From NCBI RefSeq assembly GCF_008042045.1, contig NZ_RDBP01000012.1, forward strand, positions 3,274,189 through 3,338,188: 64,000 nt of DNA, written 5' to 3'. This DNA is from Streptomyces sp. T39. GTDB taxonomy: Bacteria > Actinomycetota > Actinomycetes > Streptomycetales > Streptomycetaceae. Shown one piece after another: positions 7,849 through 15,913 of the stretch; positions within the stretch are counted from its first letter, which is position 1, and each line of letters opens with the position of its first letter. Made by a program: the position numbers and the translations under genes. The notes under the pieces are model-generated. The model saw only the letters and a list, made by a program, of their open reading frames with translations. It did not search any database and was not told the origin of the DNA.

Positions 7849-9162
7849 TTGACTCACAGGCGAATACCCAAGCGGAAGGCCGTGCTGGCCGGAGCCGGGG
7901 CGGTGGGCATCGCCGCCGCGGCCGTGCTGCTGCCCCACGCCAACGCCTCGCAGTCCGGCGGGGGCGACCGAGCGGCCGCACCCCGCACGATGAGCGCGGC
8001 GAGCGCACAGGACCTGCTCTCCCGGCTGGGCCCGTCGCTCGGCGACGCGTATGCGGGCGCCTACTACGACGCCGGACGCAAGCAGCTCGTCGTCAACCTG
8101 GCAGGCGGCGACGACACGGCGGCCGAACGCGTCGCCGGCGAGGGAGCCGTCGCCCGCAACGTCGACAACAGCATGGGCGAACTCACCAGCGCGGCCCGCA
8201 CACTCGCCGCCCGGGCCACCATCCCCGGCACGGCCTGGGCGGTCGACCCCCGGACCAACCGGCTCGTCGTCACCGCGGACCGTACGGTGCGCGGCGAACG
8301 CTGGGACCGGCTGGAGGCGGCGGTCGGCACCCTGGGCGCGGGCACCGCCGACCTCAGGCGCTCGGCCGGCGAGTTCACCCCCTTCCTGGAGGGCGGCGAC
8401 GCCGTCTTCGGCGGGGGAGCGCGCTGTTCCCTCGGCTTCAACGTGACGACCGGGTCCGGCGCGCCCGGCTTCCTCACCGCCGGGCACTGCGGGGTCGCGG
8501 CCGCGCAGTGGTCCGAGGAGCCGAACGGCGCGCCGGTGGGTACGGTGCAGGCCGCGACGTTCCCCGGAGACGGCGACTTCGCCCTCGTCACCTACGACGA
8601 CCCGGCCACGCAGCCACCGAGCACGGTCGACCTCGGCAACGGCCGGACCCTGGACATCCTCGGCGCAGGTGAGGCGGCGGTCGGCCTCGAGGTCTTCCGC
8701 ATGGGCAGCACCACCGGCCTCAGGGACGGCCGGGTCACCGGCCTCGACGCCACCGTGAACTATCCGGAGGGAACGGTCACCGGACTCATCCAGACCGATG
8801 TGTGCGCCGAACCCGGGGACAGCGGCGGAGCCCTGTTCACCAGGGACGGCACGGCGATCGGACTCACGTCGGGCGGCAGCGGCGACTGCACCACGGGCGG
8901 CGAGACGTTCTTCCAGCCGGTGACCACGGCCCTGGCGGCGGTCGGCGCGGCCATCGGCGCGGGAGGCGGCGACGCGGACGCCGGCGCAGGTCAGGGTGCG
9001 GACGACGGCGCAGGGCAAGGCGCCGGCGACGGCACGGGCCCGGGCGACGGAGCGGGCCAGGACGCGGGTCAGGACGCCGGCGACGGCACCGGCTCGGCGG
9101 GCGGCGACGGGCAGGGAGGTGACGCAGCGGACGACGACGGATCGGCAGGGAACCGCGGCTGA
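7849..9162 (+). CDS. Secreted S1 family (streptogrisin-type) serine protease with acidic tail
   Basis: Signal peptide: RRIPKRK followed by a hydrophobic core to about residue 30. The propeptide (about 45-178) resembles the alpha-lytic protease prodomain. The mature chymotrypsin-fold domain (about 180-370) carries the triad His213 (TAGHC), Asp243 (GDFALV) and Ser325 (GDSGG). The last 66 residues (372-437) are almost only Gly, Asp, Ala, Gln and Thr. The start is the TTG at 7849 because a perfect AGGAGG (7836-7841) lies seven bases upstream; the longer in-frame extension lacks a signal-peptide layout. Family members digest extracellular protein. Two very large hairpins follow the gene. Confidence 0.9.
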   Translation: MTHRRIPKRKAVLAGAGAVGIAAAAVLLPHANASQSGGGDRAAAPRTMSAASAQDLLSRLGPSLGDAYAGAYYDAGRKQLVVNLAGGDDTAAERVAGEGAVARNVDNSMGELTSAARTLAARATIPGTAWAVDPRTNRLVVTADRTVRGERWDRLEAAVGTLGAGTADLRRSAGEFTPFLEGGDAVFGGGARCSLGFNVTTGSGAPGFLTAGHCGVAAAQWSEEPNGAPVGTVQAATFPGDGDFALVTYDDPATQPPSTVDLGNGRTLDILGAGEAAVGLEVFRMGSTTGLRDGRVTGLDATVNYPEGTVTGLIQTDVCAEPGDSGGALFTRDGTAIGLTSGGSGDCTTGGETFFQPVTTALAAVGAAIGAGGGDADAGAGQGADDGAGQGAGDGTGPGDGAGQDAGQDAGDGTGSAGGDGQGGDAADDDGSAGNRG

Positions 9163-9198
9163 CCGCACGCCGCGCCCCCCACGCGGCCGCGATCACCG

Positions 9199-9243
9199 GG
9201 CGGGGCACCGGGCGCACCCCAGGGGTGCGCCCGGTGCCCCGCC
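9199..9243 (+). terminator. Perfect 22-bp stem hairpin after the protease gene
   Basis: Arms 9199-9220 and 9222-9243 are perfect reverse complements around a single central base. It lies 37 bp past the protease stop. Strength and position suggest a transcription terminator; it could also extrude as a cruciform. No U tract follows. Confidence 0.75.
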
Positions 9244-9287
9244 GCCGCGTGCCGCCCGAAGCCCCCGCGCACGCGCACGCCCCGCCC

Positions 9288-9344
9288 CTCCGCCAGGACC
9301 ACTAGCCGCCGGCCGCCGGCCGGCGGCTAGTGGTCCCGGCGGAG
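9288..9344 (+). terminator. Second giant hairpin, 57-bp near-perfect palindrome
   Basis: The sequence reads as reverse complement of itself from 9288 to 9344, with the only arm mismatch at 9295/9337. The rest of the 9163-9520 gap holds the first hairpin and a GC-rich stretch without a supported gene. The element lies 177 bp before the baeRF start. Confidence 0.7.
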
Positions 9345-9520
9345 GGCACAGAAGCCGCGGGATGCGTCCACCGGACTCCCGGCGCCCGGCCGACGGGGAC
9401 TGCGCCGCACCGCCGGTGTCGTCCACCGGGCCCGCCGCTCGACCGCGCCCGGATGCGGGAGCGGACCGCTCGTCGGAAGGTTGGACGGACGAACGCCGGG
9501 GGGACAGTCGAGAGGGAGAC

Positions 9521-10627
9521 ATGGACACCGACGCCCTGACCCCCGCGCTGCTGCGGCAGCTGCGGGCGCAGAAGCCCTACCCCGCCGTCTCCGTGACGAT
9601 GCCCACCCACCGCCACGGCAAGGACAGCGAGCAGGACGCGGTACGGCTGCGCAACCTGATGGCCGAGGCGGAGCGCCGGCTCGGCGACGACGGCGTCGAC
9701 CGCGAGACCAGGGCCGGGGTGCGTGCCCAGCTGGACCGGGCGGTGGCGGAGCTGGACCTGCGGCAGGCGCAGGACGGGCTCGCGATCCTCGCCGACACCC
9801 GCGAGTACCAGGTCTGGCGCCTGCCGCGTGCGGTGCCCGAGCGGGTCGTCCTCAGCGACAGCTACCTGACCCGCAACCTGGTCTCCGCCAAGGCGCAGGC
9901 GCGGCCCTACTGGGTGCTGGTCGTGGCGAGCGACCGGTCGACGCTGTGGAGCGGGGCGGACGAGTCGCTGCACGAGCACACCGGTGACGGCTTCCCGCAC
10001 ACCAGGCCGCAGGAGCAGGACGATCCGCAGCGGGAGCAGCGGCAGGGCGACGTGGCGAGTACCTTCACGGACGAGTGGACGCGGCAGTACCTGCGCGAGG
10101 TCGACACGGCCGTCGGCGCCGTCCTGGAGTCGGACCCCCGCCCGCTGTTCCTGGTCGGGCTCGCGCCCGCGCTGAGCGTCCTGCGGGACGCGGGGACGGC
10201 GACGGCGGCCGCGGCGGGCCGCGTCGTCAAGGGCGGACTGACCGACGGCCCGGCGGCCGAGCTGCTGAAGGAGGTGCGTCCGGCACTGGACGAGTACCGC
10301 ACCCGGCACGCCGCCGCGGTGGCCGGCCGCCTCGACGCCGCCCGCGGGCGGCGCTCGTTCGCCGCAGGGCTGGACGAGGTCTGGGGCGCGGTGCGGGACG
10401 AGCGGGCCGCGCTCGTCGTCGTCGAGGAACACTTCCAGCGCACCGTCCGCGTCACCGCGGGCCACCTCCAGCCGGTCGACCCGGCGGCCCCGCAGGACCC
10501 GGAGGTACGCGAGGACATCGTCGACGAACTCGTCGAGACGGCCCTCGACGGCGGGGCCGAGGTGGTCTTCGTCCCGGACGGCACGCTGTCGGAACACGGC
10601 GGCGTGGCCGCCGAACTCCGCTACTGA
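9521..10627 (+). CDS. baeRF family protein (bacterial eRF1-like)
   Basis: A 368-residue protein of the bacterial archaeo-eukaryotic release factor family, type 3 layout. The N-terminal part has the YPAVSVTMPTHRHGKDSEQD region (about 19-38). The central part has an eRF1-domain-2-like core, and the C-terminal part (KGGLTDGPAAELL; then VVVEEHF and [20 protein letters not shown]) resembles an L7Ae-like domain. Family members are predicted to act on ribosomes (release, rescue or hibernation), but little is proved. The ATG at 9521 has GAGGGAG upstream. The 3' end overlaps the convergent ohrR gene by seven bases. Confidence 0.8.
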   Translation: MDTDALTPALLRQLRAQKPYPAVSVTMPTHRHGKDSEQDAVRLRNLMAEAERRLGDDGVDRETRAGVRAQLDRAVAELDLRQAQDGLAILADTREYQVWRLPRAVPERVVLSDSYLTRNLVSAKAQARPYWVLVVASDRSTLWSGADESLHEHTGDGFPHTRPQEQDDPQREQRQGDVASTFTDEWTRQYLREVDTAVGAVLESDPRPLFLVGLAPALSVLRDAGTATAAAAGRVVKGGLTDGPAAELLKEVRPALDEYRTRHAAAVAGRLDAARGRRSFAAGLDEVWGAVRDERAALVVVEEHFQRTVRVTAGHLQPVDPAAPQDPEVREDIVDELVETALDGGAEVVFVPDGTLSEHGGVAAELRY

Positions 10628-11220
10628 GACCGCCCTCCCGGCCCGGAGCGCGGTGGGGCGTGGCCCCCTGTGCCACGCCCCACCGCGGGCGGACGGGGCC
10701 GCCGTGTCCGGCCGGCGCAGACCGGCGCCGTGCCCGGGGCCGGATCACGGCCGGTCAGGTGTGCCGTGAGGGCGTCCAGCTCCGTGCGCAGGGCGCGAAT
10801 CCGTTCCAGCGGCAGGCCCGTGGCTGCGGCGATCCGGCGGGGGACGCCGAGGGCCCGCTCGCGCAGTTCCCCGCCGGCGGCCGTCGGGCGCACCGTGACG
10901 GACCGCTCGTCCGCGGCGCTGCGCCGCCGCTCCACGTACCCCGCCGTCTCCAGGCGCTTGAGCAGCGGCGAGAGGGTGCCGGAGTCGAGGCGGAGGTGGT
11001 CGCCGATCTCCTTGACGGGCAGTTCCCCGTGCTCCCACAGCACCATCATGGCCAGGTACTGCGGGTAGGTGAGCCCGAGGTCCTTCAGGGCCGTGCGGTA
11101 GACGCCGTTGAACGCCCGCGCCGCGGTGTGCAGCGAGAAGCAGATCTGGTGGTCGAGGCGGAGGAACTCCTCGTCCGGTACGTCCCCGGGCAGGGGTGGG
11201 GTCGGCGTCGCGTTCTCCAT
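10621..11220 (-). CDS. ohrR: OhrR, organic hydroperoxide-sensing MarR repressor
   Basis: A MarR-type winged helix with the OhrR N-terminal pattern [16 protein letters not shown]. Cys27 is the peroxide-reactive residue that is oxidised to release DNA. The DNA-binding region [14 protein letters not shown] and the wing ([14 protein letters not shown]) are intact. The protein is 199 residues, about 40 longer than usual because of a Pro/Gly/Arg-rich C-terminal extension that runs into the convergent baeRF stop. It is divergent from ohr, and a perfect 26-bp palindrome sits between the two starts, so self- and ohr-repression is expected. Confidence 0.93.
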   Translation of the reverse strand: MENATPTPPLPGDVPDEEFLRLDHQICFSLHTAARAFNGVYRTALKDLGLTYPQYLAMMVLWEHGELPVKEIGDHLRLDSGTLSPLLKRLETAGYVERRRSAADERSVTVRPTAAGGELRERALGVPRRIAAATGLPLERIRALRTELDALTAHLTGRDPAPGTAPVCAGRTRRPRPPAVGRGTGGHAPPRSGPGGRSQ

Positions 11221-11244
11221 GCGTCCACAGTACCAAGGTGTGCG

Positions 11245-11270
11245 CGATTAAGTTGTGCACAACTTAATCG
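11245..11270. promoter_or_regulatory. OhrR operator, perfect 26-bp palindrome
   Basis: Two 13-base arms (11245-11257 and 11258-11270) are exact reverse complements, centred on TGTGCACA. This is AT-rich against a very GC-rich background and lies midway between ohrR and ohr. It is the expected place for OhrR to block both promoters. Confidence 0.85.
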
Positions 11271-11321
11271 TGTGCTTTATTGGTGGACATCGGTTCCCGA
11301 CCCACGAGGGATGGTTCTTCC

Positions 11322-11735
11322 ATGGACGCGCTCTACACCGCTGTCGCCACCGCCAACGGACGCGAGGGCCGCGCCGTCAGCTCCGACGGCCACATCGACC
11401 TGCCGCTCGCCTTCCCCGCGGCCCTCGGCGGCGACGGCCGGGGCACCAACCCCGAGCAGCTCTTCGCGGCCGGCTACGCCGCCTGTTTCGCCAGTGCCAT
11501 GGGGGCGATCGGCCGGCAGGAGAAGATCGACGTCAAGGACGCATCCGTCACCGCGGAGGTCTCCATCGGCAAGGACGACGACGGCGGCTTCGCGCTCTCC
11601 GTGATCATGCGCGTCGAACTGCCCGACCACCTCCAGGGCGAGCCCGGCCGCGCCCTGCTGGAGAAGACCCACGCGTACTGCCCGTACTCCAAGGCGACCC
11701 GCGGCAACCTGCCGGTCGAGCTCGTCATCGAGTGA
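11322..11735 (+). CDS. ohr: Organic hydroperoxide reductase Ohr
   Basis: A 137-residue Ohr/OsmC-fold peroxidase that reduces organic hydroperoxides using an active-site cysteine pair: Cys55 in YAACFASAMG and Cys120 in HAYCPYS. The subfamily motif CPYSKATRGN at the C-terminus is the Ohr rather than OsmC type. The ATG at 11322 gives the usual MDALYTA N-terminus, with CGAGGG at 11305-11310. The gene is divergent from its regulator ohrR across the palindromic operator. A perfect hairpin follows. Confidence 0.95.
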   Translation: MDALYTAVATANGREGRAVSSDGHIDLPLAFPAALGGDGRGTNPEQLFAAGYAACFASAMGAIGRQEKIDVKDASVTAEVSIGKDDDGGFALSVIMRVELPDHLQGEPGRALLEKTHAYCPYSKATRGNLPVELVIE

Positions 11736-11795
11736 TCGCTCCCGGGGGGGCCGCGGCGCCCCTCCGGCCGCCGCCCGCCGACGCACGGCGCGGAC

Positions 11796-11821
11796 GGCGT
11801 CCCCGCGGGTGCGGGGACGCC
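11796..11821. terminator. Bidirectional hairpin between ohr and the PhoX gene
   Basis: An 11-bp perfect stem (GGCGTCCCCGC / GCGGGGACGCC) with a four-base loop lies between the convergent ohr and PhoX-family stops. Confidence 0.7.
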
Positions 11822-11829
11822 GGGCCGGG

Positions 11830-13188
11830 TCAGTGCCAGGGGCCGGTGACCGCGAAGGTCGTGCCGGGGTTGTAGACGTTCACGTACATCGTGGCGTCGT
11901 CCGGCGAGAACGAGACGCCCGCGAACTCGCCCCAGGTGGGCTTGGTGGGCGTCCCGGTGTTCTGCCTGTTGCGGGCCATCGCGTACACCTCCCCGCGCTT
12001 GGTCACGCCGTAGACGTGCTGGGCGCCGTCGCCGTCCTCCGCCACCATCAGGCCGCCGCATGGCGCCAGACAGATGTTGTCGGGGGACTCGCCGGGCAGC
12101 TGGACGTCCGTGCCCGGGCCGAACACGATCACCAGCGTCAGGCGCCGGCGGTGCGGCTCGTACCGCCACACCTGGCCGAAGTGGTCGCCGGCGGAGCCCT
12201 CGGCGCTGCGGGCGTAGCTGGAGACGAAGTAGACCGAGCGGCCGCCCCAGTAGCAGCCCTCCAGCTTCTGCGCGTGGGTGACGCCCCTGCGGCCGAAGTC
12301 CTGGTGCCGGATGGGCGTGGTGGTGGCCTGGCTGTCGGGCACCGGCACCCACTCGATCCGGTCGAACCGCGCACCCGTCTCCTGGATCCGCGACAGGTCG
12401 GGCACGCCCGGCACCCGCATGGCCTGGAGATGGCCGCCGGCGCGCAGCGAACCGGTGCCGCCGAGCGGCCGGTCGGGGAGGAACCGGTAGAAGAGCCCGA
12501 AGGGCTGCTCGAACGCGTCCTCGGTCTCGTAGACGATCCCCGTCGACGGGTCGACGGCGATGGCCTCGTGCTGGAAGCGGCCCATCGCGGTCAGCGGCAC
12601 CGCGCCGGTGAGGTGGGGGTCGCCGCCGTCGACCTCGAAGATGAACCCGTGGTCCTTGGTGTACCCGTTCGTGCCGGCCCGGTCCTCGGTCTCCTCGCAG
12701 GTCAGCCAGGTGCCCCAGGGGGTGGGCCCGCCCGCGCAGTTGACCGCGGTGCCGGCGATGGCGACCCGCTCCGACAGGACGTTGTTGCGGCCGTCGAGTT
12801 CGAGCGCGGTGCAACCGCCCTTGGCCATCGGGTCGTAGGTGAGGCCCTCGACGGTCGGCACGCCGATTCTGCCGTTGTACCGGTTCTCGTGGTTGCGGAC
12901 GAGGACGACGTGCCCGCGGCTGCCTTGGAAGGCGGCCATGCCGTCGAAGTTGCTGGGCACGGGACCCTCGCCGGAGCGCAGCGGCTGGCCCTGGCGGGAG
13001 AGGACCGTGTAGCGGAAACCTTCCGGCAGGTCGAGCAGACCCGCCGGGTCGGGCACGAGCGGGCCGTAGCCCCCGTGGCCGCGGGCGGCCGCGGTCCCGG
13101 TGAAGAGTTCGGTGAACGCGCCGCTGAAGGCGATCGATGCGCCCACCGCGCCGGCTCCGGCCAGTGCTTGACGTCGTGTTGCGGTCAT
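11830..13188 (-). CDS. PhoX-family (DUF839) secreted phosphatase
   Basis: A 452-residue protein with a twin-arginine signal: TRRQALAGAGAVGAS at the N-terminus and an Ala-rich cleavage region near residue 35. The body matches the PhoX/DUF839 beta-propeller alkaline phosphatases, with landmarks RNHENRYNG, TPWGTWLTCEET, QHEAIAVDP, YETED, EGCYWGG and PDNICLAPCGG. PhoX enzymes are iron/calcium-dependent phosphomonoesterases exported folded by Tat. The start ATG at 13188 has AGGGAG upstream. No convincing PHO-box repeat was seen upstream, so phosphate regulation is not claimed. Confidence 0.87.
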   Translation of the reverse strand: MTATRRQALAGAGAVGASIAFSGAFTELFTGTAAARGHGGYGPLVPDPAGLLDLPEGFRYTVLSRQGQPLRSGEGPVPSNFDGMAAFQGSRGHVVLVRNHENRYNGRIGVPTVEGLTYDPMAKGGCTALELDGRNNVLSERVAIAGTAVNCAGGPTPWGTWLTCEETEDRAGTNGYTKDHGFIFEVDGGDPHLTGAVPLTAMGRFQHEAIAVDPSTGIVYETEDAFEQPFGLFYRFLPDRPLGGTGSLRAGGHLQAMRVPGVPDLSRIQETGARFDRIEWVPVPDSQATTTPIRHQDFGRRGVTHAQKLEGCYWGGRSVYFVSSYARSAEGSAGDHFGQVWRYEPHRRRLTLVIVFGPGTDVQLPGESPDNICLAPCGGLMVAEDGDGAQHVYGVTKRGEVYAMARNRQNTGTPTKPTWGEFAGVSFSPDDATMYVNVYNPGTTFAVTGPWH

Positions 13189-13286
13189 GAGGCAACTCCC
13201 TGCTGGCGGACAGGAGATGTGACCCGCATGTGTGTATCACGCAACGTGCCGCTTCGTAACCAGGCGTGCCACAGTGGCCGCTGGGG

Positions 13287-13308
13287 CCTCCGGGGCCGGC
13301 CCCGGAGG
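13287..13308 (-). terminator. Perfect 22-bp palindrome upstream of the PhoX gene
   Basis: CCTCCGGGGCC and GGCCCCGGAGG abut directly. It lies in the 194-bp gap between osmC and the PhoX-family gene, both on the minus strand, and most likely helps end osmC transcription. It may also serve as a cruciform or protein site. Confidence 0.45.
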
Positions 13309-13316
13309 GAGTACGT

Positions 13317-13344
13317 CCGGACCGGCCGGATCCGGCCGGTCCGG
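13317..13344 (-). terminator. Perfect 28-bp palindrome just past osmC
   Basis: Two adjacent 14-base arms centred on GGATCC begin 38 bp after the osmC stop. With the palindrome at 13287-13308 it forms a double terminator-like pair. Confidence 0.5.
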
Positions 13345-13382
13345 CATGGCTGCCGTGCCCCGGCCGGATCGGCCGCGCGGGA

Positions 13383-13808
13383 TCAGGCGAGCGAGGCGCT
13401 CAGCGTGATCGTCGTGCCCGTCAGCGCCTGGCTCACCGGGCAGTTCGCCTTGGCGTCCTCGGCGGCCTTGGTGAAGGCGTCGGCGTCGATGCCGGGGACC
13501 TCGCCCTCGACGGTCAGGTGGATGCCGGTGATGCCCTCACCCGGCTGGAAGGTGACCTCCGCCTTGGTCTCCAGGCGCGAGGGCGGGGTGCCGGCGCCCG
13601 CGAGGGCGTGCGAGAGGGCCATCGAGTAGCAGCTGGAGTGGGCGGCCGCGATGAGTTCCTCGGGGCTGGTCTTCCCGTTCGCCGCCTCGGCGCGGGAGGG
13701 CCAGGAGACCGGGTACTCGCCGATGCCGGAGGAGTCGAGAGTGACCACACCCTTGCCCTCGAGCAGGTTGCCTTCCCAAACGGTGTGCGCCTGGCGCGTG
13801 GTAGCCAT
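13383..13808 (-). CDS. OsmC family peroxiredoxin
   Basis: A 141-residue OsmC-type peroxidase. The reactive cysteines are Cys60 (HSSCYSMAL) and Cys123 (ANCPVSQAL), and the motif SPEELIAAAHSSC is typical of the osmotically induced OsmC branch rather than Ohr. Family members reduce organic and inorganic peroxides. The ATG at 13808 has GGGAAG a few bases before it. It is the second OsmC-fold protein within 2 kb of ohr. It follows zapE on the same strand, 36 bp after the zapE stop. Confidence 0.92.
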   Translation of the reverse strand: MATTRQAHTVWEGNLLEGKGVVTLDSSGIGEYPVSWPSRAEAANGKTSPEELIAAAHSSCYSMALSHALAGAGTPPSRLETKAEVTFQPGEGITGIHLTVEGEVPGIDADAFTKAAEDAKANCPVSQALTGTTITLSASLA

Positions 13809-13844
13809 GATCTTCCCTTCGGTATGGGTGTGACGAAACCCAAC

Positions 13845-14924
13845 CTACTGCGCGATCAAGGCCTTTGCGTCGCGTGCCAGGGCCGTGAGCCGGGAGATCG
13901 CCCGGAAATACTTCTTGCGGTAGCCGCCGTTCAGCATCTCGTCACTGAACAGGCTGTCGAACGGGAGGCCCGAGGCGAGCACGGGCACCTCCCGGTCGTA
14001 GAGCCGGTCGGCGAGGACGACGAGGCGCAGCGCGGTCGACTGGTCGGGCACCGGCCGGACGTCGGTCAGGCACACCGCGCGGATCCCGTCGGTGAGCGCG
14101 CCGTAGCGGCTCGGGTGCACCCGGGCCAGGTGCTCCAGCAGCATGGGGAAGTCGTCGAGGGAGGCGCCGTCGGTGGCGTACGCGGCCCGGGTGACCTCGT
14201 CGTCCGAGTACGGCTCGGGGGCGGCGGGCAGCCCGCGGTGGCGGTAGTCCTCGCCGTCGATCCGCAGTGGCCGGAAATGCGCGGACAGTCCCTGGATCTC
14301 GCGCAGGAAGTCGGCGGCGGCGAATCGTCCCTCGCCGAGCTTGCCCGGCAGGGTGTTGGAGGTGGCGGCCAGCGCCACTCCCGCCTCGACCAGGCGTCCG
14401 AGCAGCGAGGAGACGAGGACGGTGTCGCCCGGGTCGTCCAGCTCGAACTCGTCGATGCACAGCAGCCGGTGCCCGCTCAGCGTCTGCACGGTCTGCTGGA
14501 AGCCCAGCGCCCCGACCAGGTTCGTCAGCTCGACGAAGGTGCCGAAGGCCTTGAGCGAGGGGTCGGCGGGGGTGGCGTGCCAGAGCGAGGCGAGCAGGTG
14601 GGTCTTGCCGACGCCGTAGCCGCCGTCGAGGTAGACCCCGCGCGGGCCCGAGGGGGCGGCCGGCTTCCTCGCGAACCAGCGCCGCCTGCCGCCGCCGCTC
14701 GCGTGGGCCCCGCCGAGGCCGCCGGCGAAGTCGCCGAGGACCTTGACGGCCTCCATCTGGCTGGGCTGCCCCGGGTCGGGCACGTACGTGTCGAAGCGCA
14801 CGGCGTCGAACCGCGGCGGCGGCACCATCTCCGCGACCAGCCGGTCGGCGGGGACGTGCGGCTCGCGCGCGCAGAGCGAGAGGGGAGCTGCTTCGGCTAT
14901 CGGGCTGGTCGGCACAGTATTCAA
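13845..14924 (-). CDS. zapE: Cell division ATPase ZapE (AFG1-like)
   Basis: A 359-residue AFG1/ZapE-type AAA ATPase. Walker A is GGYGVGKTH (about 101-109) and Walker B LLCIDEFEL (about 154-162), followed by sensor-like ATSNTLPG. In proteobacteria ZapE destabilises FtsZ rings; the actinobacterial role is inferred only from homology. A Gly/Ser-rich insert lies before Walker A (residues 70-90). The start is ATG 14924 in the 28-bp gap shared with the divergent RibD-C gene. Confidence 0.87.
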   Translation of the reverse strand: MNTVPTSPIAEAAPLSLCAREPHVPADRLVAEMVPPPRFDAVRFDTYVPDPGQPSQMEAVKVLGDFAGGLGGAHASGGGRRRWFARKPAAPSGPRGVYLDGGYGVGKTHLLASLWHATPADPSLKAFGTFVELTNLVGALGFQQTVQTLSGHRLLCIDEFELDDPGDTVLVSSLLGRLVEAGVALAATSNTLPGKLGEGRFAAADFLREIQGLSAHFRPLRIDGEDYRHRGLPAAPEPYSDDEVTRAAYATDGASLDDFPMLLEHLARVHPSRYGALTDGIRAVCLTDVRPVPDQSTALRLVVLADRLYDREVPVLASGLPFDSLFSDEMLNGGYRKKYFRAISRLTALARDAKALIAQ

Positions 14925-14952
14925 CTGTAAGGGGCGTGTAAGACTGCTCGGT

Positions 14953-15741
14953 ATGCGACGCCTGTTCCCTGTGACCGACCAGACATCCGCCGCCGGTGAC
15001 CACGGGGACCGGGAGTGGTCCCTGGACGAGCTGGCCGAGGCCTACGCGTACCCCGGCGGGGACGGGGTGTGGCTGCGCGCCAACATGGTCTCCTCGCTCG
15101 ACGGCGCGGCCCAGCACGACGGCCGCTCGCAGGCCATCTCGTCCGACGCCGACATGCGGATCTTCGGCACCCTGCGGGGTCTCGCCGACGCCGTCGTGGT
15201 GGGTGCGCAGACCGTGCGCACCGAGGGGTACCGCCCCGCGCGCGCCCGGGAGGCCTTCGCGGCCCGCCGCGCCGCGGCCGGGCAGGGGCCCGCGCCGGCG
15301 ATCGCGGTCGTCAGCGCGTCCCTGGACCTGGACTTCTCGCTGCCGCTGTTCACCGAGCCCCTGGTGCCGACGCTGGTGCTGACGGGAGCCGTGGCCGCGC
15401 CGGAGCGGGTCGCGGCGGCGAAGCGCGCGGGGGCCGAGGTGGTGGTGGCGGGCGACGGCCGCGGTGTGGACCCGGAGCGGGCGGTGCGGGAGCTCGCCGC
15501 GCGCGGGCTCGTACGGCTGCTCACCGAGGGCGGCCCGCGGCTGCTCGGCCAGTTCGCGGCGGCCGCGGTCCTCGACGAGCTCTGTCTGACCGTCTCGCCG
15601 GCGATGACGGCGGGGGACGCGCAGCGGATCGCCTGGGGCCCGGCGCTCGCCGACCCGTCGCGGTTCGCGCTGGCGTCGGTGCTGGAGGACGCGGGCTTCC
15701 TGTTCACCCGCTACCGCCGGGCGGCCGGGCCGCCGGCCTGA
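14953..15741 (+). CDS. Pyrimidine reductase family protein (RibD C-terminal domain)
   Basis: A 262-residue single-domain protein of the RibD-C (dihydrofolate-reductase-like) fold. The N-terminal motif ANMVSSLDGAAQHDGRS, the NADPH-site motif VVVGAQTVRTEGY and the C-terminal LLTEGGPRLLGQF are diagnostic. The family reduces the riboflavin precursor pyrimidine or related substrates; stand-alone copies like this one are common in actinobacteria and their substrate is unproved. The ATG at 14953 is preceded by AAGACT seven bases upstream and lacks a ribosome site, so a leaderless message is possible. Confidence 0.85.
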   Translation: MRRLFPVTDQTSAAGDHGDREWSLDELAEAYAYPGGDGVWLRANMVSSLDGAAQHDGRSQAISSDADMRIFGTLRGLADAVVVGAQTVRTEGYRPARAREAFAARRAAAGQGPAPAIAVVSASLDLDFSLPLFTEPLVPTLVLTGAVAAPERVAAAKRAGAEVVVAGDGRGVDPERAVRELAARGLVRLLTEGGPRLLGQFAAAAVLDELCLTVSPAMTAGDAQRIAWGPALADPSRFALASVLEDAGFLFTRYRRAAGPPA

Positions 15742-15913
15742 GCGGCCCGGCCGCGCGGGACGCCCGCCGGGCGCCGGTGCTGTCACACCTGTGCCACGAC
15801 AGGCGAGAAACGCCGGAATTAACAGTTCCGCTTAGCCCCCGAGGGGCACACTTGTGTCGCAGAACCCCGTGCTGTCACGGGGAAGGATGGTTTCCGCAGA
15901 AGGGCTCCTGAAC

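Noticed and set aside
11255-11875. MHNLI-starting frames on both strands between ohrR and ohr
   Set aside because: They arise from the symmetrical operator and run antisense or out of frame with ohr and ohrR.
13189-13270. PHO box upstream of the PhoX gene
   Set aside because: GGTTACG-like pieces do not form the required 11-bp direct repeats.
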